A DNA stretch of 64,000 nucleotides from Ehretia macrophylla. Its lineage: Eukaryota; Streptophyta; Magnoliopsida; Boraginales; Ehretiaceae. Below, in pieces: positions 1 through 12,220 of the stretch; position 1 is the first letter of the stretch, and every line of letters begins with the position of its first letter. Position numbers and translations under genes: made by a program. The notes under the pieces were generated by a model, which was not told the DNA's origin, searched no databases, and saw only the letters and a list, made by a program, of their open reading frames with translations. The DNA lies in contig CM075768.1 of NCBI GenBank assembly GCA_037974665.1, forward strand, positions 66,553,816-66,617,815, in the 5' to 3' direction.

Positions 1-72
1 GAAGTTAAGCGTGCTTGGGCGAGAATAGTCCTAGGATGGGTTGCCCCCTGGGAAGTCCTCGTGTAGCATCCC
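1..72 (+). rRNA. 5S rRNA: 5S rRNA gene U0, 3' part (cut by window edge)
   Basis: The window opens at gene position 48. Changes: G72A, A77C, G89T, A90G, T112A, C116T. The 89-90 change alters the loop of the box C hairpin and T112A weakens the terminal stem. Confidence 0.93.
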
Positions 73-292
73 CCTTTTCAATTTTTTTTCCTCCGGTTAG
101 GGTTGCCAAGATACTTTATCCACCACATTTCTATTATCGAATCCCACGGCACCTTGGGCAAGACAACTTCGCTTCACGTGGAGGCTGGGCCCGCAAACCG
201 AGGGTGTAGGGCTTGTGACCAAGTCTCCTTCGCTCCGGTGCCCTTAAATTTGATCCATAAGGAGTTACGCGGCGCACAACATACCGTTGGAA

Positions 293-307
293 AGCTCTCC
301 GAGAGCT
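293..307 (+). repeat. Short inverted repeat in the spacer (example, U0)
   Basis: AGCTCT-CCG-AGAGCT can fold into a 6-bp stem with a 3-base loop. It recurs in most spacers at a similar place; the loop varies (CCG, TCG, CCA, TCA, TTA, CTG) far more than the stem. Confidence 0.7.
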
Positions 308-626
308 CTACGATGGGGGCAGCCAGCTTGCTTGCTGTGCCCTTTTTTGGAGCCCAAATTCGAACGTTTTCATCAGTTTCTGGCCACTTTTTTTAGCTAT
401 GTTTTTCCACCTCGGATGGTACATCGTGAACTGTTAAAAGGACGACAACCTTACTCGCAAGAAATCAGAGGGCCCTACAACGCGTCGATAACTCGTCTTG
501 TGAGGATAACGGGTTGTTGAAGCGGATGGGTTGCCGTTAAGCCCATTGGGCCTTCTGAATGGGCTATCCCTCTAGGCTGGGACTGTGAACCGTTAATACA
601 TTAAGGAATTGTGCTCTCAACTTGAT

Positions 627-744
627 GGGTGCGATCATACCAGCACTAATGCACCGGATCCCATAAGAACTCTGAAGTTAAGGGTGCTCGGGCGAGAGTA
701 GTACTAGGGAGGGTGGCCCCCAGGAACTCCTCGGGTTGCACCCC
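627..744 (+). pseudogene. 5S rRNA: 5S rRNA gene U1, degenerate, 1-bp deletion
   Basis: Changes: C39A, C47T, C57G, T63C, A83G, T84A, A90G, T96A, G102C, T109G and loss of one G in 97-99. Box A and box C are both hit, so activity is unlikely. Confidence 0.88.
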
Positions 745-1302
745 CCGTTTCAATTTTTTTTGCTCCTGTTAGGGTTGCGAAGACAGTTTAGCCACCACAT
801 TTCTATTATCGAATCCCATGGCACCTTGGGCAAGACAACTTTACTTCACGTGGAGGCTGGGCACGCAAACCGTGGGCGTGGGACTTGGTACCAGGTCTCC
901 GTCGCTCCGGTGCCCATACCTTTTGATCCATAAGGAGTTACGCGGCGCACAGCATATCGTTGGAAAGCTCTCCGAGAACTCTATGACGGGGGCAGCTAGC
1001 TCGCTCGCTGTGCCATTTTTGTAGCCTAAAATCGAACATTTTCATCAGTTTCGGGCTACTTTTCTAATATAGCTATGTTTTTCCTTCCCGGATCGTATGT
1101 CGTGAACTGTTAAAAGGATGATAACCTTACTCGCGGGACATTAGAGGACCCTACAACGCGTCGATACCTCGTCTTGCAAGGATGCTGGGTTGTTGAAGCA
1201 GATGGGTTATCGTTAAGCCCATTGGGCCTTCTGAATGGGCTATCTGCCTAGGCTGGGGCTGTGAACCGTTAACACATAAAGGAATTGTGCTCTCAACATG
1301 AC

Positions 1303-1421
1303 AGTTGCGATCATACCAGTACTAATGCACCGAATCCCATCAGAACTCCGAAGTTAAGCGTGCTTGGGCGAGAGTAGTACTAGGATGGGTGACCGCCTGG
1401 GAAGTCCTCGTGTTGAACCCC
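1303..1421 (+). rRNA. 5S rRNA: 5S rRNA gene U2
   Basis: Changes: G1A, G3T, C18T, G31A, C93G, C114A. Box A and IE are unchanged, but three changes fall in the terminal stem. Confidence 0.95.
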
Positions 1422-1979
1422 CATTTTCAATATATTTTCCTCTGGTTAGGGTTGCGAAGACAGTTTATCTACCACATTTCTATTATTGAATCCCACGGCA
1501 CGTTGGGCAAGACAACTTCGCTTCACGTGGAGGCTAGGCCAGCAAACCGAAGGCGCGGGGCTTGTGACTAGGTCTCATTCGCTCCGGTGCCCATAACTTT
1601 TGATCCGCAGGGAGTTACGAGGCGCACAACATACCGTTGGAAAGCTCTCCGAGAGCTCTAAGACTGAGGCAGCCAGCTTGCTTGCTCTGCCATTTTTGTA
1701 GCCCAAAATTGAATGTTTTCATCAGCTTCGTGCCACTTTTCTTATTTAGCTATGTTTTTCGGTCTCGGAACGTACGTCGTGAGCTGTTAAAAGGACGACA
1801 ACCTTACTCGGGGGGCATTAGAGGACCCTACAATGTGTCAATATCTCGTCTTGCGAGGATGTTGGGTTGTTCAAGCGGATGGGTTGTCGTTAAGCCCATT
1901 GGGCTTTCTGAATGGGCCATCTCTCTAGGCTAGGACTGTGAACTGTTAACACATAAATGAATTGTGCGCTCAACATGAC

Positions 1980-2098
1980 GGGTGCGATCATACCAACACT
2001 AATGCACCGGATCCCATCAGAACTCCGAAGTTAAGCGTGCTTGGGCGAGAATAGTACTAGGATGGATGACCCCCTGGGAAGTCCTCGTGTTGCACCCC
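1980..2098 (+). rRNA. 5S rRNA: 5S rRNA gene U3
   Basis: Only G17A, G72A (IE) and G87A (box C). One of the least diverged copies. Confidence 0.96.
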
Positions 2099-2654
2099 CC
2101 TTTTTAATTTTTTTTCCTCCGGTTAGGGTTGCCAAGACAGTTTATCGACCACATTTCTATTATCGAATCCCACGGCACCTTGGGCAAGACAACTTCACTT
2201 CACGTGGAGGTTGGTCCAGCAAACCAAGGGCGTAGGGCTTGTGACCAGGTCTCTTTCGCTCCGGTGCCCATAACTTTTGATCTGTAACGAGTAACGCGGC
2301 GCACAGCATACTGTTAGAAAGCTCTCCGAGAGATCTACGACGGGGGCAGCCAGCTTGTCGCTCTGCTATTTTTGGAACAAAACCGAACCTTTTCATCAAT
2401 TTCAGGCCACTTTTCTTTTTTAAGCTCTGTTTTTCCGTCCTGGATCGTACGTCGTGAGCTTGTAAAAGGACGACAACCTTACAAGCGGGACATTAGAGGA
2501 CCCTACAACATGTCGATATCTCGTCTTACGATGATGTTGGGTTGTTGAAGCGGATGGGTTGTCGTTAAGCCCATTGGGCCTTCTGAATGGCCCATCTCTC
2601 TAGGCTGGGAGTGTGAACCGTTAACACATAAAGGAATTGTGCCCTCAACATGAC

Positions 2655-2761
2655 GGGTGCGATCATACCAGCACTAATGCATCGGATCCCATCAGAACTC
2701 TGAAGTTAAGCGTGCTTGCGCGAGAGTAGTACTAGGATGGGTGACCTCCTGGGAAGTCCTC
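2655..2761 (+). pseudogene. 5S rRNA: 5S rRNA gene U4, 3'-truncated
   Basis: The gene runs to about position 106-107 and then jumps to the spacer CCGATTAGGG at 2761. About 33 bp are missing: the 3' strand of the terminal stem and both T-run terminators. CCTC lies at both deletion edges in intact units, which suggests slippage between short repeats. Other changes: C28T, C47T, G65C. It is one of three copies with T at position 93. Box A, IE and box C are otherwise intact, so initiation is conceivable but no normal 3' end could form. Confidence 0.93.
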
Positions 2762-3299
2762 CGATTAGGGTTGCCAAGATACTTTATCCACTACATTTCT
2801 ATTATCGAATCCCACGGCACCTTGGGCAAAACAACTTCGCTTCATGTGGAGGCTGGGCCATCAAACTGAGGGCGTAGGGCTTGTGACCAGGTCTCCTTCG
2901 CTCCGATGCCCATAACTTGTGATACGTAAGGAGTTACGCGGCGCACATCATACCGTTGGAAAGTTCTCTGAGTGCTCTACGACGGGGGCAGCCAGCTTGC
3001 TTGCTATGCCCTTTTTTGGAGCCCAAATTCGAACGTTTTCATCAGTTTCGGGCCACTTTTCTATTTCAGCTTTGTTTTTCCATCCCTGATCATACGTCGT
3101 GCGCTATAAATAGGATGACAACCTTACTCGTGGGACATTAGGGGGCCCTCCAATACGTCGAAATCTCGTCTTGCGAGGATGCTGGGTTGTTGAAGCGGAT
3201 GGGTTGTCATAAAGCCCATTGGGCCTTTTGAATGGACCATCTCTCTAGGTTGGGACTGTGAACCTTTAACACATAAAGAAAATGTGCTCTCAACATGAC

Positions 3300-3418
3300 G
3301 GGTGCGATCATACCAGCACTAATGCACCGGATCCCATCAGAACTCCGAAGTTAAGCGTGCTTGGGGGAGAGTAGTACTAGGATGGGTAACCCCCTGGGAA
3401 GTCCTCATCTTGCACCCC
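3300..3418 (+). rRNA. 5S rRNA: 5S rRNA gene U5
   Basis: Changes: C67G (IE), G89A, G108A, G110C. Box A is intact. Confidence 0.95.
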
Positions 3419-3977
3419 CCTTTTCAATTTTTTTTCCTCCGGTTATGGTTACCAAGATACTTTATCCACTACATTTATATTATCGAATACCACCGCACCT
3501 TGGGCAAGACAACTTTGTTTCACGTGGAGGCTGGGCCAGCAAACCGAGGGCATATGGTTTGTGACCAGGTCTCCTTCGCTTCGGTGCCTATAACTTTTGA
3601 TCCGTATGGAGTTACGCGGCGCACACCATACCGTTGGAAAGCTCTCTGAGAGCTCTACGATGTGGACAGCAAGCTTGCTTCCTGTGCCCTCTTTTGGAGC
3701 CGAAACTCGAACGTTTTCAACAGTTTCAGGATACTTTTCTTTTTTAGCTCTGTTTTTCCATCTCGGATCGTAAGTCGTGAGCTGTTAAAAGGACGACAAC
3801 CTTACTCGCGGGACTTTTGAGGACCCTATAACGTGTCAATATCTCATTTTGTGAGGATGCTTGGTTGTTAAAGCGGATGGGTTGTCATTAAGCCAATTGG
3901 GCCTTCTGAATGGGCCATCTCTCTAGGCTGGGACTGTGAACCGTTAACACATAAAGGAATTGTGCCCTCAACATGAC

Positions 3978-4096
3978 AGGTGCGATCATACTAGCACTAA
4001 TGCACTGGATCCCATTAGAACTCCGAAGTTAAGCGTGCTTGGGCGCGAGTAGTACTAGGATGGGTGACCCCCTGGGAAGTCCTCGTGTTGCACCCC
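3978..4096 (+). rRNA. 5S rRNA: 5S rRNA gene U6
   Basis: Changes: G1A, C15T, C29T, C39T, A69C. Box A and box C are intact; IE has one change. Confidence 0.95.
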
Positions 4097-4652
4097 CTTT
4101 TCAATTTTTTTCCTCCGGTTAGGGTTGCCAAGATATTTTATCCACCACATTTATATTATCGAATCCTATGGCACCTTAGGCAAGATAACTTCGCTTCACG
4201 TGGAGGCTGGGCCCGCAAACCGAGGGCGCAGGGCTTGTGACAAAGTCTCCGTCGCTACTAAGCCCATAACTTTTGATCCGTAAGGAGTTACGCGGAGCAC
4301 AGCATACCGTTCGAAAGCCCTCCGAGAGCTCTACGACGGTGGCAACAAACTTGCTTGCTGTGCCCATTTTGGACCCCAAAATCGAACATTTTCATCAATT
4401 TCGGACAACTTTTCTTTTTTAGCTCTGTTTTTTCATCCCGGATCGTACCTTGTGAGTTGTTAAAAGGACGACAACCTTACTCGCGGGACATTAGAGGGCC
4501 CTACAACGTGTCAATATCTCGTCTTGCGAGGATACTGGGTTGTTGAAGCGAATGGGTTGTCGTTAAGCCCATTGGGACTTCTGAATGGGTTATCCCTCAA
4601 GGCTGGGACTGTGAACCGTTAACACATAAAAGAATTGTGCCCTCAATATGAC

Positions 4653-4771
4653 GGGTGCGATCATACCAGCACTAATGCACCGGATCCCAACAGAATGCCG
4701 AAGTTAAGCGTGCTTGGGCAAGAGTAGTACTAGGATGGGTGACCCCCTAGGAAGTCCTCGTGTTGCACCCC
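4653..4771 (+). rRNA. 5S rRNA: 5S rRNA gene U7
   Basis: Changes: T38A, C44T, T45G, G68A (IE), G97A. The spacer behind it contains an altered start (CTTTCACAATT) of the T-run region. Confidence 0.95.
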
Positions 4772-5328
4772 TTTCACAATTTTTTTTGCTCCGGTTAGGG
4801 GTGCGAAGAGACTTTATCTTCCTTATTTCTATTATCGAATCCCACGGCACCTTGGGCAAGACAACTTCGCTTAACGAGAAGGCTGGGCCAGCAAACCGAG
4901 GACGTGGGGCTTGTGACTAGGTCTCTTTTGCTCCGGTGCCTATAACTTTTGATCCGTAAGGAGTTACGCGGCACACAGCATACCGTTGGAAAGCTCTCCG
5001 AGAGCTCTACGACGGGGGCATCCAGCTTGCTCGCTCTGCCATTCTTGGAGCCCAAAATCGAACGTTTTCATCTCTTTCAAGCCACTTTTCTAATATAGCT
5101 CTATTTTTTCATCCCAGATCATACGTCGTGAACTGTTAAAAGGATGACTACCTCACTTGTGGGACATTAGAGGACCCTACAATGCATCGATATCTCGTCT
5201 TGTGAGGATGCTGGCTTGTTGAAGCGGATGGGTTGTCGTTAAGCCCATTGGGCCTTCCAAATTGGCCATCTCTATAGGCTGAGACTGTCAGCCGTTAACA
5301 CATAAAGGAATTGTGCCCTCAACATGAC

Positions 5329-5447
5329 AGGTGCGATCATACCAGCACTAATGCACTAGATCCCATTAGAATTCCGAAGTTAAGAATGCTTAGGTGAGAG
5401 TAGTACTAGGATGGGTGACCCACTGGGAAGTCCTCGTGTTGAACCTC
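5329..5447 (+). rRNA. 5S rRNA: 5S rRNA gene U8, strongly diverged
   Basis: Changes: G1A, C29T, G30A, C39T, C44T, C57A, G58A, G64A, C67T, C94A, C114A, C118T. Box A has three changes. G1A with C118T would restore an A-U pair at the end of the stem. Related to U13 and U16. Confidence 0.9.
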
Positions 5448-6004
5448 CTTTTCAAATTTTTTTCCACCGGTTAGGGTTGCCAAGATACTTTATCCACCAC
5501 ATTTCTATTATCGAATCCCACGGTACCTTGGGCAAGACAACTTCGCTTCACGTGGAGGCTGGGTCAGCAAACCGAGGACGTAGGGCTTGTGACCAGGTCT
5601 CCGGCGCTCCCGTGCCCATAACTTTTGATCTGTAAGGAGTTACGCGGCGCACAGCATACAGTGGGAAAACTCTCCGAGAGCTCTACGACTGGGACAGCCA
5701 GCTTGCTCGCTGTTACCTTTTTGGTGCACAAAATCAAACATTTTCATCAGTTTCGGGTAACTTTTCTTTTTTAGCTTTGTCTTTTCATCTCGGATCGTAG
5801 GTCGTGAGCTGTTAAAAGGACGACAACCTTACTCGCGGTACATTAGAGAACCCTACAACGCTTCGATATCTCATCCTGCGAGGATGCTGGGTTGTTGAAG
5901 TGGATGGGTTGTCGTTAAGCCCATTGGCCCTTCTGAATGGGCCATCTCTCTAGGCTGGGACTGTGAACCGTCAACACATAAAGGAATTATGCCCTCAACA
6001 TGAC

Positions 6005-6123
6005 GGGTGCGATCATACAGGCACTCATGCACTGGATCCCATCAGAACTCTGAAGTTAAGCGTGCTTGGGCGAGAGTAGTACTAGGATGGGTGACCCCTT
6101 GGGAAGTTCTCGTGTTGCACCCC
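6005..6123 (+). rRNA. 5S rRNA: 5S rRNA gene U9
   Basis: Changes: C15A, A16G, A22C, C29T, C47T, C95T, C104T. Shares the CAGG form at 14-17 with U14, U17 and U27 but lacks their extra C. Confidence 0.94.
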
Positions 6124-6680
6124 CATTTTCAATTTTTTCTCCTCCGGTTAGGGTTGCCAAGATACTTTATCCGCTACATTTCTATTATCGAATCCCACGG
6201 CACCTTGGCCAAGACAACGTCGCTTCACGTGGAGGCTGGGCCAGCAAACCGAGGGCGTAGGGCTTGGGACCAAGTCTTCTTCTCTCTGGAGCCCATAACT
6301 TTTGATCCGTAAGGAGTTACGCGGCGCACAACATACCGTTGGAAAGCTCTCCGAGAGCTCTACGACGGGTGCAGCCAGCTTGCTCGCTTTGCCCTTTTTT
6401 GGAGCCCAAAATCAAACATTTTCATCAGTTTCGGACTACTTTTCTTTTTTAGCTCTTTTTTTCCGTCCCAGATCGTGCGTCGTGAGCTGTTAAAAGGTCG
6501 ACAACCTTACTCGTGGGACATTAGAGTGCCCTACAATGCATCAATATCTCGTCTTGCGAGGATGTTGTGTTGTTGAAGCGGATGGGTTGTCGTTAAGCCC
6601 ATTGGGCCTTCTGAATGGGCCATTTCTGAAGGCTGGGACTGTGAACCGTTAACACAAATGAATTGTGCCCTCAACATGAC

Positions 6681-6799
6681 GGGTGCGATCGTACCAGTAC
6701 TAATACACCGGATCCCATCAGAACTCCGAAGTTAAGTGTGCTTGGGCGTGAGTAGTACTAGGATGGGTGACCCCCTGGGAAGCCCTCGTGTTGCACCCC
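6681..6799 (+). rRNA. 5S rRNA: 5S rRNA gene U10
   Basis: Changes: A11G, C18T, G25A, C57T (box A), A69T (IE), T103C. Shares G25A, C57T and A69T with U15. Confidence 0.94.
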
Positions 6800-7358
6800 C
6801 TTTTTGAATTTTTTTTTCCTCCGGTTAGGGTTGCCAAGATACTTTATCTACCGCATTTCTATTATCGAATCCCACGGCACCTTGGGCAAGACTACTTCAC
6901 TTCACGTGGAGGCTGGGCCCGGAAACCTAGGCCGTAGGGCTTGTGACCAGGTCTCCATTGCTCCGGTGCCCAAAACTTTTGATCCGTAACGAGTTACGCG
7001 GTGCACAGCATACCATTGGAAAGCTCATCGAGAGCTCTACGACGGGGGCAGGTGGCTTGCTTGTTGTGCCCTTTTTGGAGCCCAAAATCAAACGTTTTCA
7101 TTAGTTTCGGGCCACTTTTCTAATTTTGTAATGTTATTCTGTCCCGTATCGTACGTCGTGAGCTGTTAAAAGGATGACAACCTTACTCGCGGGACATTAG
7201 AGGGCTCTACAACGCGTCGATATCTCGTCTTGCGAGGATGCTCAGTTGTTGAAGCGGACGGGTTGTCGTTAAGCCCATTGGGCCTTTTGAATGGGCCATC
7301 TCTCTAGGCTGGGACTATGAACCCTTAACAAATAAAGGAATTATGCGATCAACATGAC

Positions 7359-7477
7359 GGGTGCGATCATACCAGCACTAATGCACCGGATCACATCAGA
7401 ACTCCGAAGTTAAGCATGCTTGGGCGAGCGTAGTACTAGGATGGGTGACCCCCTGGGAAGTCCTCATGTTGGACCCC
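7359..7477 (+). rRNA. 5S rRNA: 5S rRNA gene U11
   Basis: Changes: C35A, G58A (box A), A71C (IE), G108A, C114G. Confidence 0.94.
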
Positions 7478-8036
7478 CCTTTTCAATTTTTTTTGCTCTG
7501 GTTAGGGTTGCCAAGATACTTTATCCACCACATTTCTACTATCAAATACCACGACACCTTGGGCAAGACAACTTCATTTCACGTAGAGGCTGGGCCAGCA
7601 ATCCGAGGGCATAAGGCTTGTGACCAGGTCTCCTTCGCTCCGGTGCCCATAACTTTTGAACTGTAAGGAGTTACGCAACGCACAACATACCGTTGGAAAG
7701 CACTCCGGGAGCTCTACGACGACTGTAGCCAGCTTGCTCGCTATGCCATTTTTTGGAGCCCAAAATCGAACGTTTTCATCAGTTTTGGGCCACTTTTCTT
7801 TTATAGCTCTATTTTTCCATCCTGGTACGTACGTCGTGAGCTGTTAAGAGGACGACAACCTTACACACGGGACATTAAAGGGCCCTACAATGCATCGATA
7901 TCTCATCTTGTGAGGATGCTGGGTTGTTGAAGCGGATGGGTTGTCGTTAAGCCCATTGCGCCTTCTGAATGGGCCATCTCTCTAGGATGGGACTGTGAAC
8001 CGTTAACACAAAAAGGAATTCTACCCCCAACATGAC

Positions 8037-8155
8037 GGGTACGATCATACCAGCACTAATGCACCGGATCCCATCAGAACTCCAAAGTTAAGCGTGCTCG
8101 GGCGAGAGTAGTACTAGGATGGGTGACCCCCTGGGACGTCCTCGTGTTGCACCCC
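8037..8155 (+). rRNA. 5S rRNA: 5S rRNA gene U12
   Basis: Changes: G5A, G48A, T63C, A101C. Box C and IE are intact. Confidence 0.95.
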
Positions 8156-8713
8156 CCTTTTAAATTTTTTTTCCTCCGTTTAGGGTTGCCAAGGTACTTT
8201 AACCACTACATTTCTATTATCGAATCCCATGGCACCTTGGGCAAGACAACTTCGCTTCACGTGGAGGCTGGGCCAGCAAACCGAGGGCGTAGGGCTTCTG
8301 ACCAGGTCTCCGTCGCTCCAGTGCCCATAACTTTTGATCCGTAAGGAGTTACGCGGCTCACAGCATACCGTTGGAAAGCTCTCCTAGAGCTCTACGACAG
8401 GGGCAACCAGCTTGCTCCCTCTGCCCTTTTTGGCGCCCAAAATCGAACGTTTTCATCCATTTTGGGCCCCTTTTCTTATTTTGCTCTGTTTTTCCATCCC
8501 GGATCGTACGTCGTGAGCTGTTAAAAGGACGACAACCGTACTCGAAGGACATTAGAGGGTCCTACAACGCGTCGATATCTCGTTTTGCGAGGATGCTGGG
8601 TTGTTGAAGCGGATAGGTTGTCGTTAAGCCCATTGGGCTTTCCAAATAGGCCATCTCTCTAGGCTGAGACTGTGAGCCGTTAACACATAAAGGAATTGTG
8701 CCCTCAACATGAC

Positions 8714-8832
8714 AGGTGCGATCATACTAGCAGTAATGCACTGGATCCCATTAGAACTCCGAAGTTAAGCGTGCTTGTGCGAGAGTAGTACTAGGATGGG
8801 TGACTCACTGGGAAGTCCTCGTGTTGCACCCC
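8714..8832 (+). rRNA. 5S rRNA: 5S rRNA gene U13
   Basis: Changes: G1A, C15T, C20G, C29T, C39T, G65T, C92T, C94A. The C92T/C94A pair is shared with U16, its partner three units on. Confidence 0.93.
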
Positions 8833-9390
8833 CCTTTTCAATTTTTTTTTCCTCCAGTTAGGGCTGCCAGGATACTTTATCCACCACATTTCTATTTTCG
8901 AATCCCGCGGCACCTTGGGCAAGACAACTTCACTTCACGTGGAGGCTGGGCCCGCAAATCGAGGGCGTAGGGCTTGTGACCAGTTCTCCGTCACTCCGGT
9001 GCCCATAACTTTTGATCTGTAAGGAGTTACGCGGCGCACATCACACCGTTGAAAAGCTTTTCGAGAGCTCTACGACGGGGGAAACCAGATTGCTCGCTGT
9101 GCCCTTTTTGGAGCTGAAAATCGAACGTTTTCATCAGTTTCGAGCAACTTTTCTATTTTAGCTTTGTTTTTTGTCTCGGATCGTAGGTCGTGAGCTGTTA
9201 AAAGGACGACAACCTTACTCGCAGGACATTAGAGAACCCTACAACGCTTTGATATCTCGTCCGGCGAGGATGCTGGGTTGTTGAAGCGAATGGGTTGTCT
9301 TTAAGCCCATTGGGCCTTCTGAATGGGCCATCTCTTTAGGCTGGGACTGTGAACCGTCAACACATAAAGGAATTGTACCCTCAACATAAC

Positions 9391-9510
9391 GGGTGCCGAT
9401 CATACAGGCACTAATGCACCGGATCCCATCAGAACTCCGAAGTTAAGCGTGCTTGGGCGAGAGTAGTACTAGGACGGGTGACCCCCTGGGAAGTGCTCGT
9501 GTTGCACCCC
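9391..9510 (+). pseudogene. 5S rRNA: 5S rRNA gene U14, 1-bp insertion
   Basis: An extra C at positions 6/7 of the gene lengthens the 5' strand of the terminal stem. Other changes: C15A, A16G, T84C, C104G. The insertion, CAGG at 14-17 and T84C are all shared with U17 and U27, so they share one origin. Whether it is inactive is an inference. Confidence 0.9.
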
Positions 9511-10069
9511 CATTTTCAATTTTTTTTCCTCCGGTTAGGGTTGCCAAGATACTTTATCCACTACATTTCTATTATCGAATCCCACGGCACCTTGGGCAAG
9601 ACAACATCGCTTCACGTGTAGGCTGGGCTAGCAAACCGAGGGCGTAGGGCTTGTGACCAGGCCTTCTTCTCTCCGGAGCCCATAACTTTTGATCCGTAAG
9701 GAGTTACGCGGTGCACAGCATACCGTTGGAAAGCTCTCCAAGAGCTCTACGTTGGGTGTAGCCAGCTTGCTCGCTTTGCCCTTTTTTGGAGCACAAAATC
9801 AAATGTTTTCACCAGTTTCAGACCACTTTTCTTTTTTAGCTCTTTTTTTTCTTCCCGGACCATGCGTCGTGAGCTATTAAAAGGACGACAACCTTACTCG
9901 CGGGACATTAGAGGGCCCTACAATGCGTCAATATCTCGTCTTGCGAGGATGTTGTGTTGTTGAAGCGGATGGGTTGTCGTTAAGCCCTTTGGGCCTTCTG
10001 AATGGGCCATTTCTCTAGGCTGGGACTGTGAACTGTTAACACATAAATGAATTGTGCCCTCAACATGAC

Positions 10070-10188
10070 GGGTGCGATCATACCAGCACTAATACACCGG
10101 ATCCCATCAGAACTCCGAAGTTAAGTGTACTTGGGCGTGAGTAGTACTAGGATGGGTGACCCCCTGGAAAGTCCTCGTGTTGCACCCC
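10070..10188 (+). rRNA. 5S rRNA: 5S rRNA gene U15
   Basis: Changes: G25A, C57T, G60A, A69T, G99A. Box A has two changes. Confidence 0.94.
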
Positions 10189-10746
10189 CCTTTCCAATTT
10201 TTTTTCCTCCGGTTAGGGTTGCCAAGATACTTTATCAATCGCATTTCTATTATCGAATCCCACGGCACCTTGGGCAAGACAACTTCACTTCACGTGGAGG
10301 CTGGGCCCGGAAACCGAGGCCGTGGGGCTTGTGACCAGGTCTCCATCGCTCCGGTGCCCATAACTTTTGATCCGTAAGGAGTTACGCGGCGCACAGCATA
10401 TCATTGGAAAGCACTTCGAGAGCTCTACGACGGGGGCAGCTAGCTTGCTTGCTGTGAACTTTTTAGACCCCAAAATCGAATGTTTTCATCAGTTTCGGGC
10501 AACTTTTCTAATTTTATAACGTTATTCTGTCCTGTATCATACGTCGTGAGCTGTTAAAAGGATGACAACCTTACTCGCGAGACATTAGAGGGCCTTACAA
10601 TGCGTTGATATCTCATCTTGCGAGGATGCTGGGTAGTTGAGGCGGATGGGTTGTCGTTAAGCCCATTGGGCCTTCTGAATGGGCCATCTCTCAAGGCTGG
10701 GACTGTGAACCGTTATCAAATAAAGGAATTGTGCGATCAACATGAC

Positions 10747-10865
10747 GGGTGCGATCATACCAGCACTAATGCACCGGATCCCATTAGACCTTCGAAGTTA
10801 AAAGCGCTTGGGCGAGAGTAGTACTAGGATGGGTGACTCACTGGGAAGTCCTCGTGTTGCACCCC
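10747..10865 (+). rRNA. 5S rRNA: 5S rRNA gene U16, diverged box A
   Basis: Changes: C39T, A43C, C46T, G56A, C57A, T59C, C92T, C94A. Three changes sit in box A, so transcription is doubtful. Confidence 0.92.
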
Positions 10866-11421
10866 CTTTTCAATTTTTTTTCCTCCGGTTAGGGCTGCCA
10901 GGATACTTTATCCACCACATTTTTATTATCGAATCCCACGGCACCTTGGGCAAGACAACTTCGCTTCACGTGGAGGCTGGGCCAGGAAATCGAGGGCGTA
11001 GGGCTTGTGACCAGTTCTCTATTGCTCCGGTGCCCATAACTTTTGATCCGTAAGGAGTTACGCGGCGTACAGCATACCATTGAAAGGCTCTCCGAGAGCT
11101 CTACTACGGGGGCAACTAGCTTGTTCGCTGTGCCCTTTTTGGACCCAAAAATCGATCGTTTTCATCAATTTCGGGTAACTTTTCTTTTTTAGCTTTGTTT
11201 TTTGTCTCGGTTCGTAGGTCTTGTGCTCTTAAAAGGATGACAACCTTACTCGCAAGACATTAGAGAACCCTACAACGCTTCAATATCTCGTCCTGCGAGG
11301 ATGCTGGGTTGTTGAAGCGGATGGGTTGTCTTTAAGCCCATTGGGCCTTCTGAATGGGCCATCTCTCTAGGCTGGGACTGTGAACCGTCAACACATAAAG
11401 GAATTGTGCCCTCAACATGAC

Positions 11422-11541
11422 GGGTGCCGATCATACAGGCACTAATGCACCGGATCCTATCAGAACTCCGAAGTTAAGCGTGCTTGGGCGAGAGTAGTAC
11501 TAGGACGGGTGACCCCGTGGGAAGTCCACGTGTTGCACCCC
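11422..11541 (+). pseudogene. 5S rRNA: 5S rRNA gene U17, 1-bp insertion
   Basis: Carries the same extra C at 6/7 as U14, with C15A, A16G, T84C and also C36T, C95G, T106A. Confidence 0.9.
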
Positions 11542-12101
11542 CAATTTCAATTTTTTTTTCCTCCGGTTAGGGTTGCCAAGATACTTTATCCACTACATTT
11601 CTATTTTCGAATCCCACGGTACCTTGGGCAAGACAGCATCGCTTCACGTGTATGCTGGGCTTGCAAACCGAGGGCGTAGGGCTTGTGACCAAGTCTTCTT
11701 CTCTCCGAAGCCCATAACTTTTGATCCGTAAGGAGTTACGCAGCGCACAGCATACCGTTGGAAAGCTCTCTGAGAGCTCTACGGTGGATGTAGCCAACTT
11801 GCTCGCTTTGCCCTTCTTTCGAGCCCAAAATCGAATGTTTTCAACAGTTTCTGACCACTTTTCTTTTTTAGCTCTTTTTTTCCGTCCCGGATCATGCTTC
11901 GTGAGCTGTTAAAAGGATGACAACCTTACTCGCGGGACATTAGAGGGCCCTACAATGCGACAATATCTCGTCTTGCGAGGAAGTTGTGTTGTTGAAGCAG
12001 ATGGGTTGTCGTTAAACCCATTGGGACTTCTGAATGGGCCATTTCTCTAGGCTGGGACTGTGAACCATTAACACATAAAGGAAATATGCCTTCAACATGA
12101 C

Positions 12102-12220
12102 GGGTGCGATCATACCAGCACTAATACATCGGATCCCATCAGAACTCCGAAGTTAAGCGTGCTTGGGCGAGAGTAGTACAAGGATGGGTGACCCCCTGGG
12201 AAGTCCTCGTGTTGAACCCC
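12102..12220 (+). rRNA. 5S rRNA: 5S rRNA gene U18, internal promoter intact
   Basis: Changes: G25A, C28T, T79A, C114A. Box A, IE and box C all match the consensus, one of only a few such copies. Confidence 0.96.
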
